NCBI RefSeq assembly: GCF_003324185.1
Contig: NZ_PXUP01000001.1
Span: 223,408-287,407 of the forward strand
Origin: Faecalibacterium prausnitzii
Lineage (GTDB): Bacteria > Bacillota > Clostridia > Oscillospirales > Ruminococcaceae
DNA: 64,000 nt
Direction of reading: 5' to 3'
The notes under the pieces were generated by a model that did no database searches, had not been told where the DNA came from, and was given only the letters and a program-made list of their open reading frames with translations. Each line of letters opens with the position of its first letter. Positions within the stretch are counted from its first letter, which is position 1. The translations under genes and the position numbers were made by a program. Shown piece by piece: positions 17,266 through 24,716 of this stretch.

Positions 17266-17440
17266 GCAGCGCCGCGCTTTCGTAGAAAGCGGCGCTGCAG
17301 CTGCCGCTTCCCTTCACGACCCCACCCGTGAAAATGCAATGCCGGAGCGTCCGCAGACGCTCCGGCATTGCTCTATAAAAAATATTTTTCCGCTGATTAT
17401 GCGCAGAGCAAAGCGGAGCGCATTTTCAATCAGTTTTGTG
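17266..17440 (-). repeat. Pseudoknot-terminator element, copy A
   Basis: This element follows the gntR stop. On the minus strand the order is GATTGAAA, stem ATGCGC, TCCGC, loop TTTGCTCT, GCGCAT, AATCA, GCGGA (17423-17389), then the terminator hairpin at 17369-17338, then TTTTCACGGG and GTCGTGAAGG. TCCGC can pair with the downstream GCGGA across the first stem, giving an H-type pseudoknot. The distal part (17266-17335) closely matches 60165-60233. With the adjacent promoter region this fills the 443-bp gap between gntR and the dehydratase gene. Confidence 0.7.
17338..17369 (-). terminator. Terminator of gntR (in element A)
   Basis: AATGCCGGAGCGTC (17338-17351) and GACGCTCCGGCATT (17356-17369) form a perfect 14-bp stem. 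The minus-strand loop is C(UGCG)G. Confidence 0.8.
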
Positions 17441-17442
17441 TA

Positions 17443-18183
17443 TCAATTGACATACGCCGCCATGCCGATGGTGCCGTCATCCGGGTCCTCGCCATCGTAG
17501 ACCTTTTTGATGTAGCTGCGGTTGAAGTTCAGGTGCATCACCATGGCGGCTTTTGCGCCGATGGGGTCGTGGTTGGCAATGGCTTCGGTGATCATGCGGT
17601 GGGTCATGATGGTCTCGTCGATGAGCTTTTTGTGGGTGACGTTCACGAACATCATCACCGCTGTATCGATGACCGGGATCAGCTGCCCTACCACCAGATT
17701 TTTGCTGCTCTCGGCGATGCAGGTGTGGAAGGCAATGTCGTCCTCGATGTAGCGGTCGCCCTCGTGGATCTTGGTCTCCACCCGCTCGCAGAGCCGCCGC
17801 AGTCGCTCAATATCCTCCGGGGTGGCGTTCTGCGCGGCCATTTCCGCAATGCCCGGCTCCAGCAGCAGACGGACGTTTACCAGATCAAAGGCCAGTGCAT
17901 TCTTGTCCTGCACGCTGCGCAGGTTCAGCGGGTCGGAAAGCCCCTTGACCGTGGTCACCACATAGGTGCCGGAGCCCTGCCGCACCTCCACGATGCCCTT
18001 GCTGGACAGCAGCTTGACCGCTTCGCGGATGGTGCTGCGCCCCACCCGGAACTTTTCGCCCAGCGCAAACTCGTTGGGCAGCTTTGCGCCCGGCTCCAGC
18101 GCTTCGTCCAGAATATAATGGTAGATCTGGTCCTCCACCTGCTCGGCCAGCAGCTTGTTTTTCAGATGTGAAAATTCACTCAT
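17443..18183 (-). CDS. GntR-family regulator, FadR subfamily
   Basis: A 246-residue one-component regulator. The N-terminal winged HTH reads EQVEDQIYHYILDEALEPGA to KFRVGRSTIREAVKLL with a wing GIVEVRQGSGTYV (about residues 14-78). The C-terminal FCD domain has metal-binding-type residues in DDIAFHTCIAESS and THRMITEAIANHD. FadR-type regulators next to dehydratases and GntP usually repress sugar-acid catabolism until the acid or its keto product binds. ATG 18183 has GGAGGAAG upstream. It is downstream of a GNAT gene on the same strand and followed by repeat element A. Confidence 0.9.
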   Translation of the reverse strand: MSEFSHLKNKLLAEQVEDQIYHYILDEALEPGAKLPNEFALGEKFRVGRSTIREAVKLLSSKGIVEVRQGSGTYVVTTVKGLSDPLNLRSVQDKNALAFDLVNVRLLLEPGIAEMAAQNATPEDIERLRRLCERVETKIHEGDRYIEDDIAFHTCIAESSKNLVVGQLIPVIDTAVMMFVNVTHKKLIDETIMTHRMITEAIANHDPIGAKAAMVMHLNFNRSYIKKVYDGEDPDDGTIGMAAYVN

Positions 18184-18221
18184 GGAAGCTTCCTCCGCGC
18201 CCTGCGCATCTGATGGTTTGG

Positions 18222-18824
18222 TTACCCGCACACACTGCCATCCGGGGCAAAGAACTGAACGTGCTTTTGCCACTGGGTGGGGCTGATGGTGCGGCGGTAG
18301 CAGTCGGCCAGTGCCTCTACCACAGCCTCCGGGGCAAGGGAGGCGCAGCCCGGGCAGTCCAGCACCAGAATACGGAACCATGCGTCAAAAAGATGCTCGG
18401 TGTAGTGGGTGTCCCATGCGCCGCAGCGGGCGTAGAAGCCCAGACGCCGCACGGCCATAGCGGCGTCTTCGGCCTTTTCCGGCATCTCGGCCTCGATCAA
18501 AATCGCTTCGGCATCGCCCTCCTGGGCGGGCAGCTGTGCCAGCAGCTGCGCCCCGATGCCGTGGGCGCGGTAGGCGGGTACCACGGCGAAATAATCCAGC
18601 TGGCTCACCCGGCAGCCCTCCGGCCGCACCATCAAAAGATAAGCCGCCAGCGTGTCGCCGTCAAACACGCCCCATGTGTGGGCGGTGCCCTCCGCTTCGC
18701 TGGTCAGGATCATGCTCAGGGGCTTCAGCTCCCCGGCGGGGAAGTCCCGGCGCATTTCGTTCAGATACACCCCGGTCAGCTCGGGGCCGGTGAGCAGCCG
18801 CCATGTGAAGGTTTTAGTACACAT
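18222..18824 (-). CDS. GNAT-family N-acetyltransferase
   Basis: A 200-residue acetyl-CoA-dependent acetyltransferase of unknown substrate. The acetyl-CoA binding region reads LDYFAVVPAYRAHGIGAQLL, the GNAT motif A with the R/Q-x-x-G-x-G/A signature, and RRLGFYAR is motif B-like. ATG 18824 is chosen because the sequence after it (MCTKTFTWRLLTGPEL) is GNAT-like. ATG 18863 and GTG 18866 are in frame with AGGA upstream and would add 13-14 residues. It is 38 bp upstream of gntR and may share its transcript. Confidence 0.8.
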   Translation of the reverse strand: MCTKTFTWRLLTGPELTGVYLNEMRRDFPAGELKPLSMILTSEAEGTAHTWGVFDGDTLAAYLLMVRPEGCRVSQLDYFAVVPAYRAHGIGAQLLAQLPAQEGDAEAILIEAEMPEKAEDAAMAVRRLGFYARCGAWDTHYTEHLFDAWFRILVLDCPGCASLAPEAVVEALADCYRRTISPTQWQKHVQFFAPDGSVCG

Positions 18825-18959
18825 ACGATAAAGATCCCTTTCCGATGCTCCTTTGCGCAGCATCACGTTTTTGTCCTGTCCAGTATAGCATACCGAATGT
18901 TTTACCGAAAGTCAATCTGTGCAAACATTGTACCAGCGCCGCCGGTTTTGCCAAGGGGC

Positions 18960-18988
18960 TTGCATCCGGGCGCAGAATCGGGTACTAT
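18960..18988 (+). promoter_or_regulatory. Promoter of prmA-rsmE
   Basis: TTGCAT (18960-18965) and TACTAT (18983-18988) have a 17-bp spacer, ending 66 nt before ATG 19055. Confidence 0.6.
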
Positions 18989-19054
18989 ACAGGTAACAGA
19001 ATTTTTCCCTCCGGCACTGCCGGAAGGGCAAGGATAAAAAAGGAGACTTGTACT

Positions 19055-19969
19055 ATGGAATGGACCGATATCCGCCTGACCGTGGCCAAGGCTGATGCCG
19101 AAAACGCCGAAGCCGTTGCCACCCTGATCGCCGAGGGCGGCATCTACATCGAGGATTACAGCGACATCGAGCAGCAGGTGGCCGAGATCGCCCATGTGGA
19201 CCTGATCGAGCAGGAGCTGCTGGACAAGCCCCGGGATACCGTGATCATCCATCTGTATCTGGAGCCGGGCGCTTCTCAGGTGGAGACGCTGGCGCTCATC
19301 GCCGCCCGCATGGAAGCCGCCGGCATCCCCTACACCGTGGAGACCGAGGGCGTGGAGCAGGAGGACTGGCAGAACGGCTGGCGCAAATACTACCACCCCA
19401 TGGAGATCGGCAGCCGTCTGGCTGTGGTGCCCTCGTGGCAGCAGTACGATACCGACCGGGTAAAGCTGATCCTTGACCCCGGCCTTGCCTTCGGCACCGG
19501 CGGTCACGAGACCACCAGCCTTTGCCTTGAGGCGCTGGACGAGCAGGTGCGCGGCGGTGAGCGGGTGCTGGATATCGGCACCGGCAGCGGCATCCTTGCC
19601 ATTGCCGCCCTCAAGCTGGGCGCTGCCAGCGCCGAGGGTGTGGACATCGACCCCGTGGCGGTGCGTACCGCCGGGGAGAACGCAGCCCTGAACGGCGTGC
19701 AGGATAAGCTGACCGTGCTGGTGGGCGACCTGTCCGACAAGGCCAGCGGCACCTATGATATCATCACTGCCAACATCGTGGCAAACGCCATCCTCAGCCT
19801 TGCGCCCGCCGTGCCCGGCCTGATGGCCGAGGGTGCCACCTTTATTGCCAGCGGCATTATCGACAGCCGCAAGGACGAGGTAATCGCTGGGCTGGAAAAA
19901 GCCGGTCTCGCCGTGGTGGAAGTCAAGGAAAAGCGCGGCTGGGAGTGCATCGTCTGCAAAAAGGCCTGA
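19055..19969 (+). CDS. prmA: Ribosomal protein L11 methyltransferase
   Basis: A 304-residue SAM-dependent enzyme that methylates ribosomal protein L11. The N-terminal substrate-binding domain ends near residue 120; DPGLAFGTGGHETTSLCLEA at about 138-157 and VLDIGTGSGILAIAALKLGA at about 170-190 are the PrmA and SAM-binding signatures; NIVANAI is motif IV. Length is normal. AAAGGAG at 19039-19045 supports ATG 19055, and upstream in-frame codons are not family-like. rsmE follows 31 bp later, a common pairing in Firmicutes. Confidence 0.95.
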   Translation: MEWTDIRLTVAKADAENAEAVATLIAEGGIYIEDYSDIEQQVAEIAHVDLIEQELLDKPRDTVIIHLYLEPGASQVETLALIAARMEAAGIPYTVETEGVEQEDWQNGWRKYYHPMEIGSRLAVVPSWQQYDTDRVKLILDPGLAFGTGGHETTSLCLEALDEQVRGGERVLDIGTGSGILAIAALKLGAASAEGVDIDPVAVRTAGENAALNGVQDKLTVLVGDLSDKASGTYDIITANIVANAILSLAPAVPGLMAEGATFIASGIIDSRKDEVIAGLEKAGLAVVEVKEKRGWECIVCKKA

Positions 19970-20000
19970 GATTCAAATATTATAAGAAGGAGCGCACAGT

Positions 20001-20744
20001 ATGCCGCACCGCTACTTTACCACTGAGATCTCTGACGGCACCGCCACCCTGCGGGGTGCGGACGCCCATCACCTTGCCCGGGTGATGCGGGCAAAGCCGG
20101 GGGATACCGTCATTCTCTGCGACGGCAACGCCGTAGAGTACACCGCCACCATCACCGGCTTTGGGGAGGACAGGGTGGATTTTGCCGTAGAGCCGGGCTA
20201 CCCCAGCGCCGCCGAGCCCACCGTGGAGGTGACGTTGCTGGCGGGCTATCCCAAGCAGGACAAGCTGGAACAGATCATCAAGCACGGGGTGGAGCTGGGC
20301 GCTGCCCACATCGTACCCTTCTTCAGCCGCTACTGCGTGGCTGCACCCAAAAAGGAGGAGCAGAAGAACGAGCGCTACAACCGCATTGCGCTGGAAGCCG
20401 CCAAGCAGTGCGGCCGGGGCGTTCTGCCAAACGTAGCCCTGCCGCTGCCGAACTTTGGGGCGGTGTGCCGCAGCTTTGACCAGTACGACCTTGTGCTGTT
20501 CTGCTACGAGTGCGGCGGCGCACCCCTGCGTCAGCTGCTGGCCGAGGCAAAGCCCGCCGATGGGCAAAAGCTGCGCCTTGCCATCGTGACCGGCGCCGAG
20601 GGCGGCTTTGCCGCCGAGGAGGCCGAAATGGCCGCCAAGGCCGGGGCAAAAACGGTGGGCCTTGGCCCCCGCATCCTCCGCTGCGAGACCGCCCCGCTGG
20701 CGGTGCTCTCCGCTGTCATGACCCTGACGGGGAATCTGGAGTAA
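20001..20744 (+). CDS. rsmE: 16S rRNA m3U1498 methyltransferase RsmE
   Basis: A 247-residue SPOUT-class methyltransferase that methylates N3 of U1498 in 16S rRNA. The N-terminal PUA-like domain (RYFTTEISDGTATLRGADAH) is followed by the knotted SAM-binding domain: KQDKLEQIIKHGVELGAAHI, the motif AIVTGAEGGFAAEEAEMA and LGPRILRCETAPLAVL near the end. Length is normal. AAGAAGGAG precedes ATG 20001. It is co-transcribed with prmA and followed by repeat element B and its terminator. Confidence 0.95.
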   Translation: MPHRYFTTEISDGTATLRGADAHHLARVMRAKPGDTVILCDGNAVEYTATITGFGEDRVDFAVEPGYPSAAEPTVEVTLLAGYPKQDKLEQIIKHGVELGAAHIVPFFSRYCVAAPKKEEQKNERYNRIALEAAKQCGRGVLPNVALPLPNFGAVCRSFDQYDLVLFCYECGGAPLRQLLAEAKPADGQKLRLAIVTGAEGGFAAEEAEMAAKAGAKTVGLGPRILRCETAPLAVLSAVMTLTGNLE

Positions 20745-20754
20745 GACGCTTGAC

Positions 20755-20875
20755 GATTTAAATGGTCTCCGCTTTGCTCTGACCATCTTCAGCGGAATAA
20801 TTATTTAAAATTGGCACCCCGGGAAAATCTGCGGATTTTCCCGGGGTGCTTTTTCACGGAAGGGGGTCGTAAAGA
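20755..20875 (+). repeat. Pseudoknot-terminator element, copy B
   Basis: This is the cleanest copy, 10 nt after the rsmE stop. Order on the plus strand: ACGATTTAA, ATGGTC (20762-20767), TCCGC, TTTGCTCT, GACCAT (20781-20786), CTTCA, GCGGA (20792-20796), A/T-rich linker, hairpin 20814-20849, then TTTTTCACGG and GGGTCGTAAAG. Compared with copies A and C, both sides of the first stem change together (GTC/GAC versus CGC/GCG versus CCC/GGG) while everything else is kept. Confidence 0.75.
20814..20854 (+). terminator. Terminator of prmA-rsmE (in element B)
   Basis: GCACCCCGGGAAAAT (20814-20828) and ATTTTCCCGGGGTGC (20835-20849) form a 15-bp stem, capped by C(UGCG)G and followed by five T. Confidence 0.9.
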
Positions 20876-20905
20876 AAAACGACAGCTATAACAAAAAAGA
20901 GCGAA

Positions 20906-20941
20906 AGAGGCTGCTGCACAGGGGTTTGTGCAACAGCCTCT
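20906..20941 (-). terminator. Terminator of the ptsI-like gene
   Basis: AGAGGCTGCTGCACA (20906-20920) pairs with TGTGCAACAGCCTCT (20927-20941) with one mismatch; on the minus strand it is followed by a T-rich stretch. Confidence 0.8.
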
Positions 20942-20979
20942 TATTATTTTACGTTATATTACGTTTTGTAAAAGCATTT

Positions 20980-22611
20980 TCAGCCGTTTTCCCCTGCATC
21001 CGGGTGGGCATCGGTGTCCAGCAGGGCTCGCTTTACCTTGAGCAGGTTCTGGGGGCTTACCGAGAAGCTGCGCAGACCGAGGTGCAGGTACTGCGCCGTG
21101 TTGGCGGGGTTGCCCACGGCAAGGCCGCAGATGGTCACCGGGACGTGGTGCGCGCTGGCGGCATCCATCACCATGGTGATCAACTTTTTCATGGCCGGGC
21201 TGGCGGGGCGGTAGTAGTGCTCCGCGCTGGCAAGCTCCCGGTCGGCGGCGTGGGTGTACTGGGTCAGGTCGTTGGTGCCGATGACCAGAAAATCACAGCC
21301 GTGGGCTACAAAGTCCTCCACGGTCAGGCAGGCGGCGGGGATGCTCAGCATCACGCCGAACTGGGTGTTCTCGTTAAAGGGCACACCCCGCTCCCGCAGG
21401 CTCTGGCGGCAGTGCTCCACAATGCTCATGGCGGCGTCCCAGTCCTCTACATCGGTCACCATGGGGAACATCACCCGCAGCGGCCCCCGGGCAGCGGCGC
21501 GTAGCAAGGCGCAGATCTGGGTCTGGAACTGCTGGGGCTGGCGCAGGCTGTTGCGGATGCCGCGCAGGCCAAGCTTGGAGGACTGCGGCCCCTGATTGGC
21601 ATCGGCCACGGTGCGGTCGGAGCCAAAGTCGAAGGTGCGCACGGTCACCGGGCAGCCGTTTGCCGCTGCCAGACAGGAGCAGTAGAAGAAATACTGCTCC
21701 TGCTCGTCCAGAATGCGCCCGGGCAGCATCATGTAGCCGCTGCGCAGCAGCCCCACGCCCTTGGCACCGGACTGCATGGCGGTGTCGATATCCTCCGGGC
21801 CGAAGCAGTTTGCCAGCAGCTCAAAGGGTTCGCCGTCCCGCGTTTCATCCGGCAGGCTGTGCAGCTGCTTCATCTCCGCGTCCTCGCGCTGGAGCTGGCA
21901 GATGCTGGCCTCTGCCTGCTGGCGGGCGGAGGCGTCCGGGTCAAGGATGCAGTTGCCGTTGGTTGCGTCCAGAATGACGGTGCGGCCGTCGCAGTCGTCC
22001 AGAAAATCCTTGCCCACCTGCACGATGCCCGGGATGTTCATTGCCCGGGCAATGATGGCGGCATGGCTCTGGCCGCTGCCCTCGGCGGTGATGACGCCCA
22101 AGATCATGCCGGAGGGCACGCTGAACAGGTCGGTGGGCATCAGCCGGTCGGCGGCAAGGATCACCGGATGATCCAGCGCCAGCCACACCCGGGGGCGGTT
22201 GGTCAGGATATTGATCACCCGGCGGGTGGCGTCCAGAATATCCACGCTGCGCAACTGCATATAGGGGTTATCCTTCATGTTGGCAAGCTGGTCGGCGTAG
22301 CGCTGTCCCACCTGATGCATCGCCGCCGAGGCGCTGATGCCCGCATTGATGCAAAAGCGCACCTCGTTCATCATGCCCTCGTCGTCCAGCATCATGCTCT
22401 GGAACAAAAAGATGGCCTGCTCGGTGGGGGCGGCGCGCTCCGCCATGGAGTCCAGTTCATTCTGCGCCGTGTGCACGGCATTTGCCAGCAGCCGCAGCTC
22501 CCGCTCCGGGTTGAAAGGGCCGTGGCTGAAGGTCTCCACATGATGTTCCAGTCGGCTCACCTGACCCAGCACCAGTCCGGGGGATGCGGATACGCCTTTA
22601 TAAACCTTCAT
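20980..22611 (-). CDS. Divergent PTS enzyme I (PEP-protein phosphotransferase)
   Basis: A 543-residue protein with the whole enzyme I layout: N-terminal EI domain, phospho-His segment GSGQSHAAIIAR (H183), and PEP-binding barrel with TVRTFDFG, RGIR, GTNDLTQY and a Cys in TICGLAVGN (C495). Several usual active-site residues differ: the Mg-binding Glu of the VETPAA motif is Ser423 (MLSIPAA), RTEFL is RSGYM, and CGE is CGL. It is therefore probably a paralogue, not the housekeeping PtsI. No HPr gene is adjacent. Its GGAGGTGA lies inside the end of the upstream patatin gene (14-nt overlap). Confidence 0.8.
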   Translation of the reverse strand: MKVYKGVSASPGLVLGQVSRLEHHVETFSHGPFNPERELRLLANAVHTAQNELDSMAERAAPTEQAIFLFQSMMLDDEGMMNEVRFCINAGISASAAMHQVGQRYADQLANMKDNPYMQLRSVDILDATRRVINILTNRPRVWLALDHPVILAADRLMPTDLFSVPSGMILGVITAEGSGQSHAAIIARAMNIPGIVQVGKDFLDDCDGRTVILDATNGNCILDPDASARQQAEASICQLQREDAEMKQLHSLPDETRDGEPFELLANCFGPEDIDTAMQSGAKGVGLLRSGYMMLPGRILDEQEQYFFYCSCLAAANGCPVTVRTFDFGSDRTVADANQGPQSSKLGLRGIRNSLRQPQQFQTQICALLRAAARGPLRVMFPMVTDVEDWDAAMSIVEHCRQSLRERGVPFNENTQFGVMLSIPAACLTVEDFVAHGCDFLVIGTNDLTQYTHAADRELASAEHYYRPASPAMKKLITMVMDAASAHHVPVTICGLAVGNPANTAQYLHLGLRSFSVSPQNLLKVKRALLDTDAHPDAGENG

Positions 22612-23782
22612 CTTCTGTCACCTCCGGCAAAGCCGGTGCGGTCAAAGTGCGCCACACCAGCGCCTGTAAGAATGTATTGGGCAGCAAAGCGGCCAGCGCC
22701 GCCTGCCCGGCGGTGCTGCTGCCCGTGAACAGCGGGGCAAAGCTTTCCATACGCTCTTTGTCGCACGCGGCCAGAAACGCCTCGGCCAGCGTCCGGGTGG
22801 TGTAGAAATGGGTGGGGTCTACCCCGGCGTCCTCGGCGGCGGCTTCCAGCGGGGCAAGCTGGGCGTCCTTTGTCATATTGGCCAGTTTAAGAGCCACATC
22901 TGCCGTCAGGGTCACGGGATATTTTTCCCGCACGGCCTTTTGCAGTTGACTAAACTTCTGGGCAAAAGCGGCGGCATCCTCGCAGCTCTGGGCGTCACAG
23001 GATACAGCATAAGCGCAGCCCCGCAGGTATCCCATGGCGCGGCGGGTGTCGTAGTAGCCCAGCTCCATGTTGCGCTTGGCGGTGTCGGGGTCGAAGTGCA
23101 GGATATCGCCCAGCTCCCAGTAGCTGCGGATCATGGTGGTGGGCAGGCCGGTCAGGTTGGGGCGGGTGATGCCCACGCCTTCCAGATCCACACAGACCAG
23201 CTCCTCTGCGCCCATGGTCTTGGCAAGGCCGGTGGGCATATTATCGCTGTACCCGCCGTCCAGAAACTTTACCCCGTCGATCTGCCGCGCCCGCAATGCG
23301 GGGAAGCAGGCCGCCGAAGCCATCAGGTAGTCCCGTACCTGCCCGGCAGGGATATCCTCCAGCGTCAGCTCCCGGGGGCGCAGCCCGCGCTGCTCCACCG
23401 TCACGATGCCGAACCGGATGGGCGCTGCCCGCAGCGCGTCCTCGTCCAGCACCCGCTCCACGATCTCCTCCAGCGGGGTCACATCCATGCCGCCTTCCTT
23501 TACCACCCGGCGCAGAAACTGGTGCAGGGCGGAAAGGTCGGCGTTTTCCTCCGGCAGCTCCATCACATCCCGGCTGCGGATGGTCAGCCACATATCCCGG
23601 GCAGTCTCGTACAGGTCCAGCACGAACATGGCGCCGTTCAGCCCGCCCACGCTGGTGCCGGTGATGATCTGCGGGTGCCAGTCCAGCTCCATCAAAGCCC
23701 GCCAGACGCCTACCTGATAGCTGCCGCGCGCACCGCCGCCTGCCAGCACCAGCGCCTTTTGCGTGGGTTCTCTGCGTTCCAT
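22598..23782 (-). CDS. Patatin-like phospholipase
   Basis: A 394-residue lipid acyl hydrolase of the patatin/RssA type. It has the oxyanion motif GGGARGSYQVG (residues 15-25), the nucleophile elbow GTSVGG near 47 and the catalytic Asp in DGGYSDN, so the Ser-Asp dyad is complete. No signal peptide is visible. The C-terminal 130 residues lack a recognised domain. GGGAGGG precedes ATG 23782. It overlaps the divergent PTS enzyme I gene and is probably translated together with it; the functional link is unclear. Confidence 0.88.
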   Translation of the reverse strand: MERREPTQKALVLAGGGARGSYQVGVWRALMELDWHPQIITGTSVGGLNGAMFVLDLYETARDMWLTIRSRDVMELPEENADLSALHQFLRRVVKEGGMDVTPLEEIVERVLDEDALRAAPIRFGIVTVEQRGLRPRELTLEDIPAGQVRDYLMASAACFPALRARQIDGVKFLDGGYSDNMPTGLAKTMGAEELVCVDLEGVGITRPNLTGLPTTMIRSYWELGDILHFDPDTAKRNMELGYYDTRRAMGYLRGCAYAVSCDAQSCEDAAAFAQKFSQLQKAVREKYPVTLTADVALKLANMTKDAQLAPLEAAAEDAGVDPTHFYTTRTLAEAFLAACDKERMESFAPLFTGSSTAGQAALAALLPNTFLQALVWRTLTAPALPEVTEDEGL

Positions 23783-23829
23783 ATCAAGCCCTCCCGTGCA
23801 CGTTCCCGGTATTTTCTAAAATTGTTATA

Positions 23830-23838
23830 ATTATACCA
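23830..23838 (-). promoter_or_regulatory. Extended -10 promoter of the patatin-ptsI-like operon
   Basis: On the minus strand TGGTATAAT (23838-23830) is a perfect extended -10 box, 48 bp before ATG 23782. No good -35 is seen. Confidence 0.55.
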
Positions 23839-23900
23839 TACTTTCAGGTAAAATTCTCCCGATTTTTCAGAGATCATGCCTTTTTCCTGTGAAAGTTTCG

Positions 23901-23909
23901 TGCTATACT
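23901..23909 (+). promoter_or_regulatory. Extended -10 promoter of the HAD gene
   Basis: TGCTATACT is an extended -10 box ending 52 nt before ATG 23962. The -35 region is weak. Confidence 0.5.
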
Positions 23910-23961
23910 AACCGGAGATGAGTATAAAAGCGGCCCGGAGGGCGCACAACAGGAGGAACGT

Positions 23962-24612
23962 ATGCACTGCAAACAATGGATCTTTGATATGGACGGCACC
24001 CTGACCGACAGCATGGTGGTGGTATGGGAGGGCGCCCCGGAGGCGCTGCTGGCACGCTTTGGCCGCACCCCGAAGGCAGACCTGCACGAGACCCTGCTGA
24101 CCATGGGCATGGAGGACGGCGCACAGTACCTCATCCGGGAGTATGCGCTGCCGCTGGACAGGAACGGCTATCTGGACGTGATGCGCGAGGTGATCGCCCA
24201 GTTGTACGAGAAGGTGGAACTGAAGCCCGGCGTGCGGGACACCCTTGCCCGGCTGCGGGCCGAGGGCGCACGGATGTGCGTTTGCTCCAACACATGGAGC
24301 AGCCAGTGCCGCACCGTGCTGACCCGCCTTGGCATCGACGAATACTTTGATTTTTACATTGAGGCGCGGGGTGCTATGAGCAAGAGCAGCCCCGCCCCCT
24401 TTATGGAAGCGCTGCACCGCCTTGGCGGCACGGAGCCCGCCGGGTGCGCCGTGTGCGAGGACGCGCTCTACGCTGCCCAGACCGCCCACGACGCCGGCTT
24501 CTATCTGGTGGGCATTCAGGACACCACCAGCGCCGCCGACGCCCCCGCTTTGCGCCGCATCTGCGACCAGTTCCTGCCGGACTGGACTGCACTGGACTGG
24601 GCGCAGGCGTAA
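23962..24612 (+). CDS. HAD-superfamily phosphatase (Gph/PGMB type)
   Basis: A 216-residue HAD hydrolase. Motif I is FDMDGTLTDS (nucleophile Asp near residue 10), motif II is CVCSNTWSSQC near 110, the lysine is in the MSKSSPAP segment and motif IV is CEDALYAAQTA. An alpha-helical C1 cap lies between motifs I and II. It fits phosphoglycolate-phosphatase or beta-phosphoglucomutase-like enzymes acting on a small phosphorylated metabolite; which one cannot be told. AGGAGGAA precedes ATG 23962. A glycosyltransferase follows 104 bp later. Confidence 0.88.
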   Translation: MHCKQWIFDMDGTLTDSMVVVWEGAPEALLARFGRTPKADLHETLLTMGMEDGAQYLIREYALPLDRNGYLDVMREVIAQLYEKVELKPGVRDTLARLRAEGARMCVCSNTWSSQCRTVLTRLGIDEYFDFYIEARGAMSKSSPAPFMEALHRLGGTEPAGCAVCEDALYAAQTAHDAGFYLVGIQDTTSAADAPALRRICDQFLPDWTALDWAQA

Positions 24613-24716
24613 GGTTTCACAAAACTGCCACAGTGCGGCGCTCTTGTAATCCGGGCGCCGCAGGAGTATGATAATAATAATACTCAAATTCTGTCGTCAA
24701 AAAAGGAGGCCCTGCC

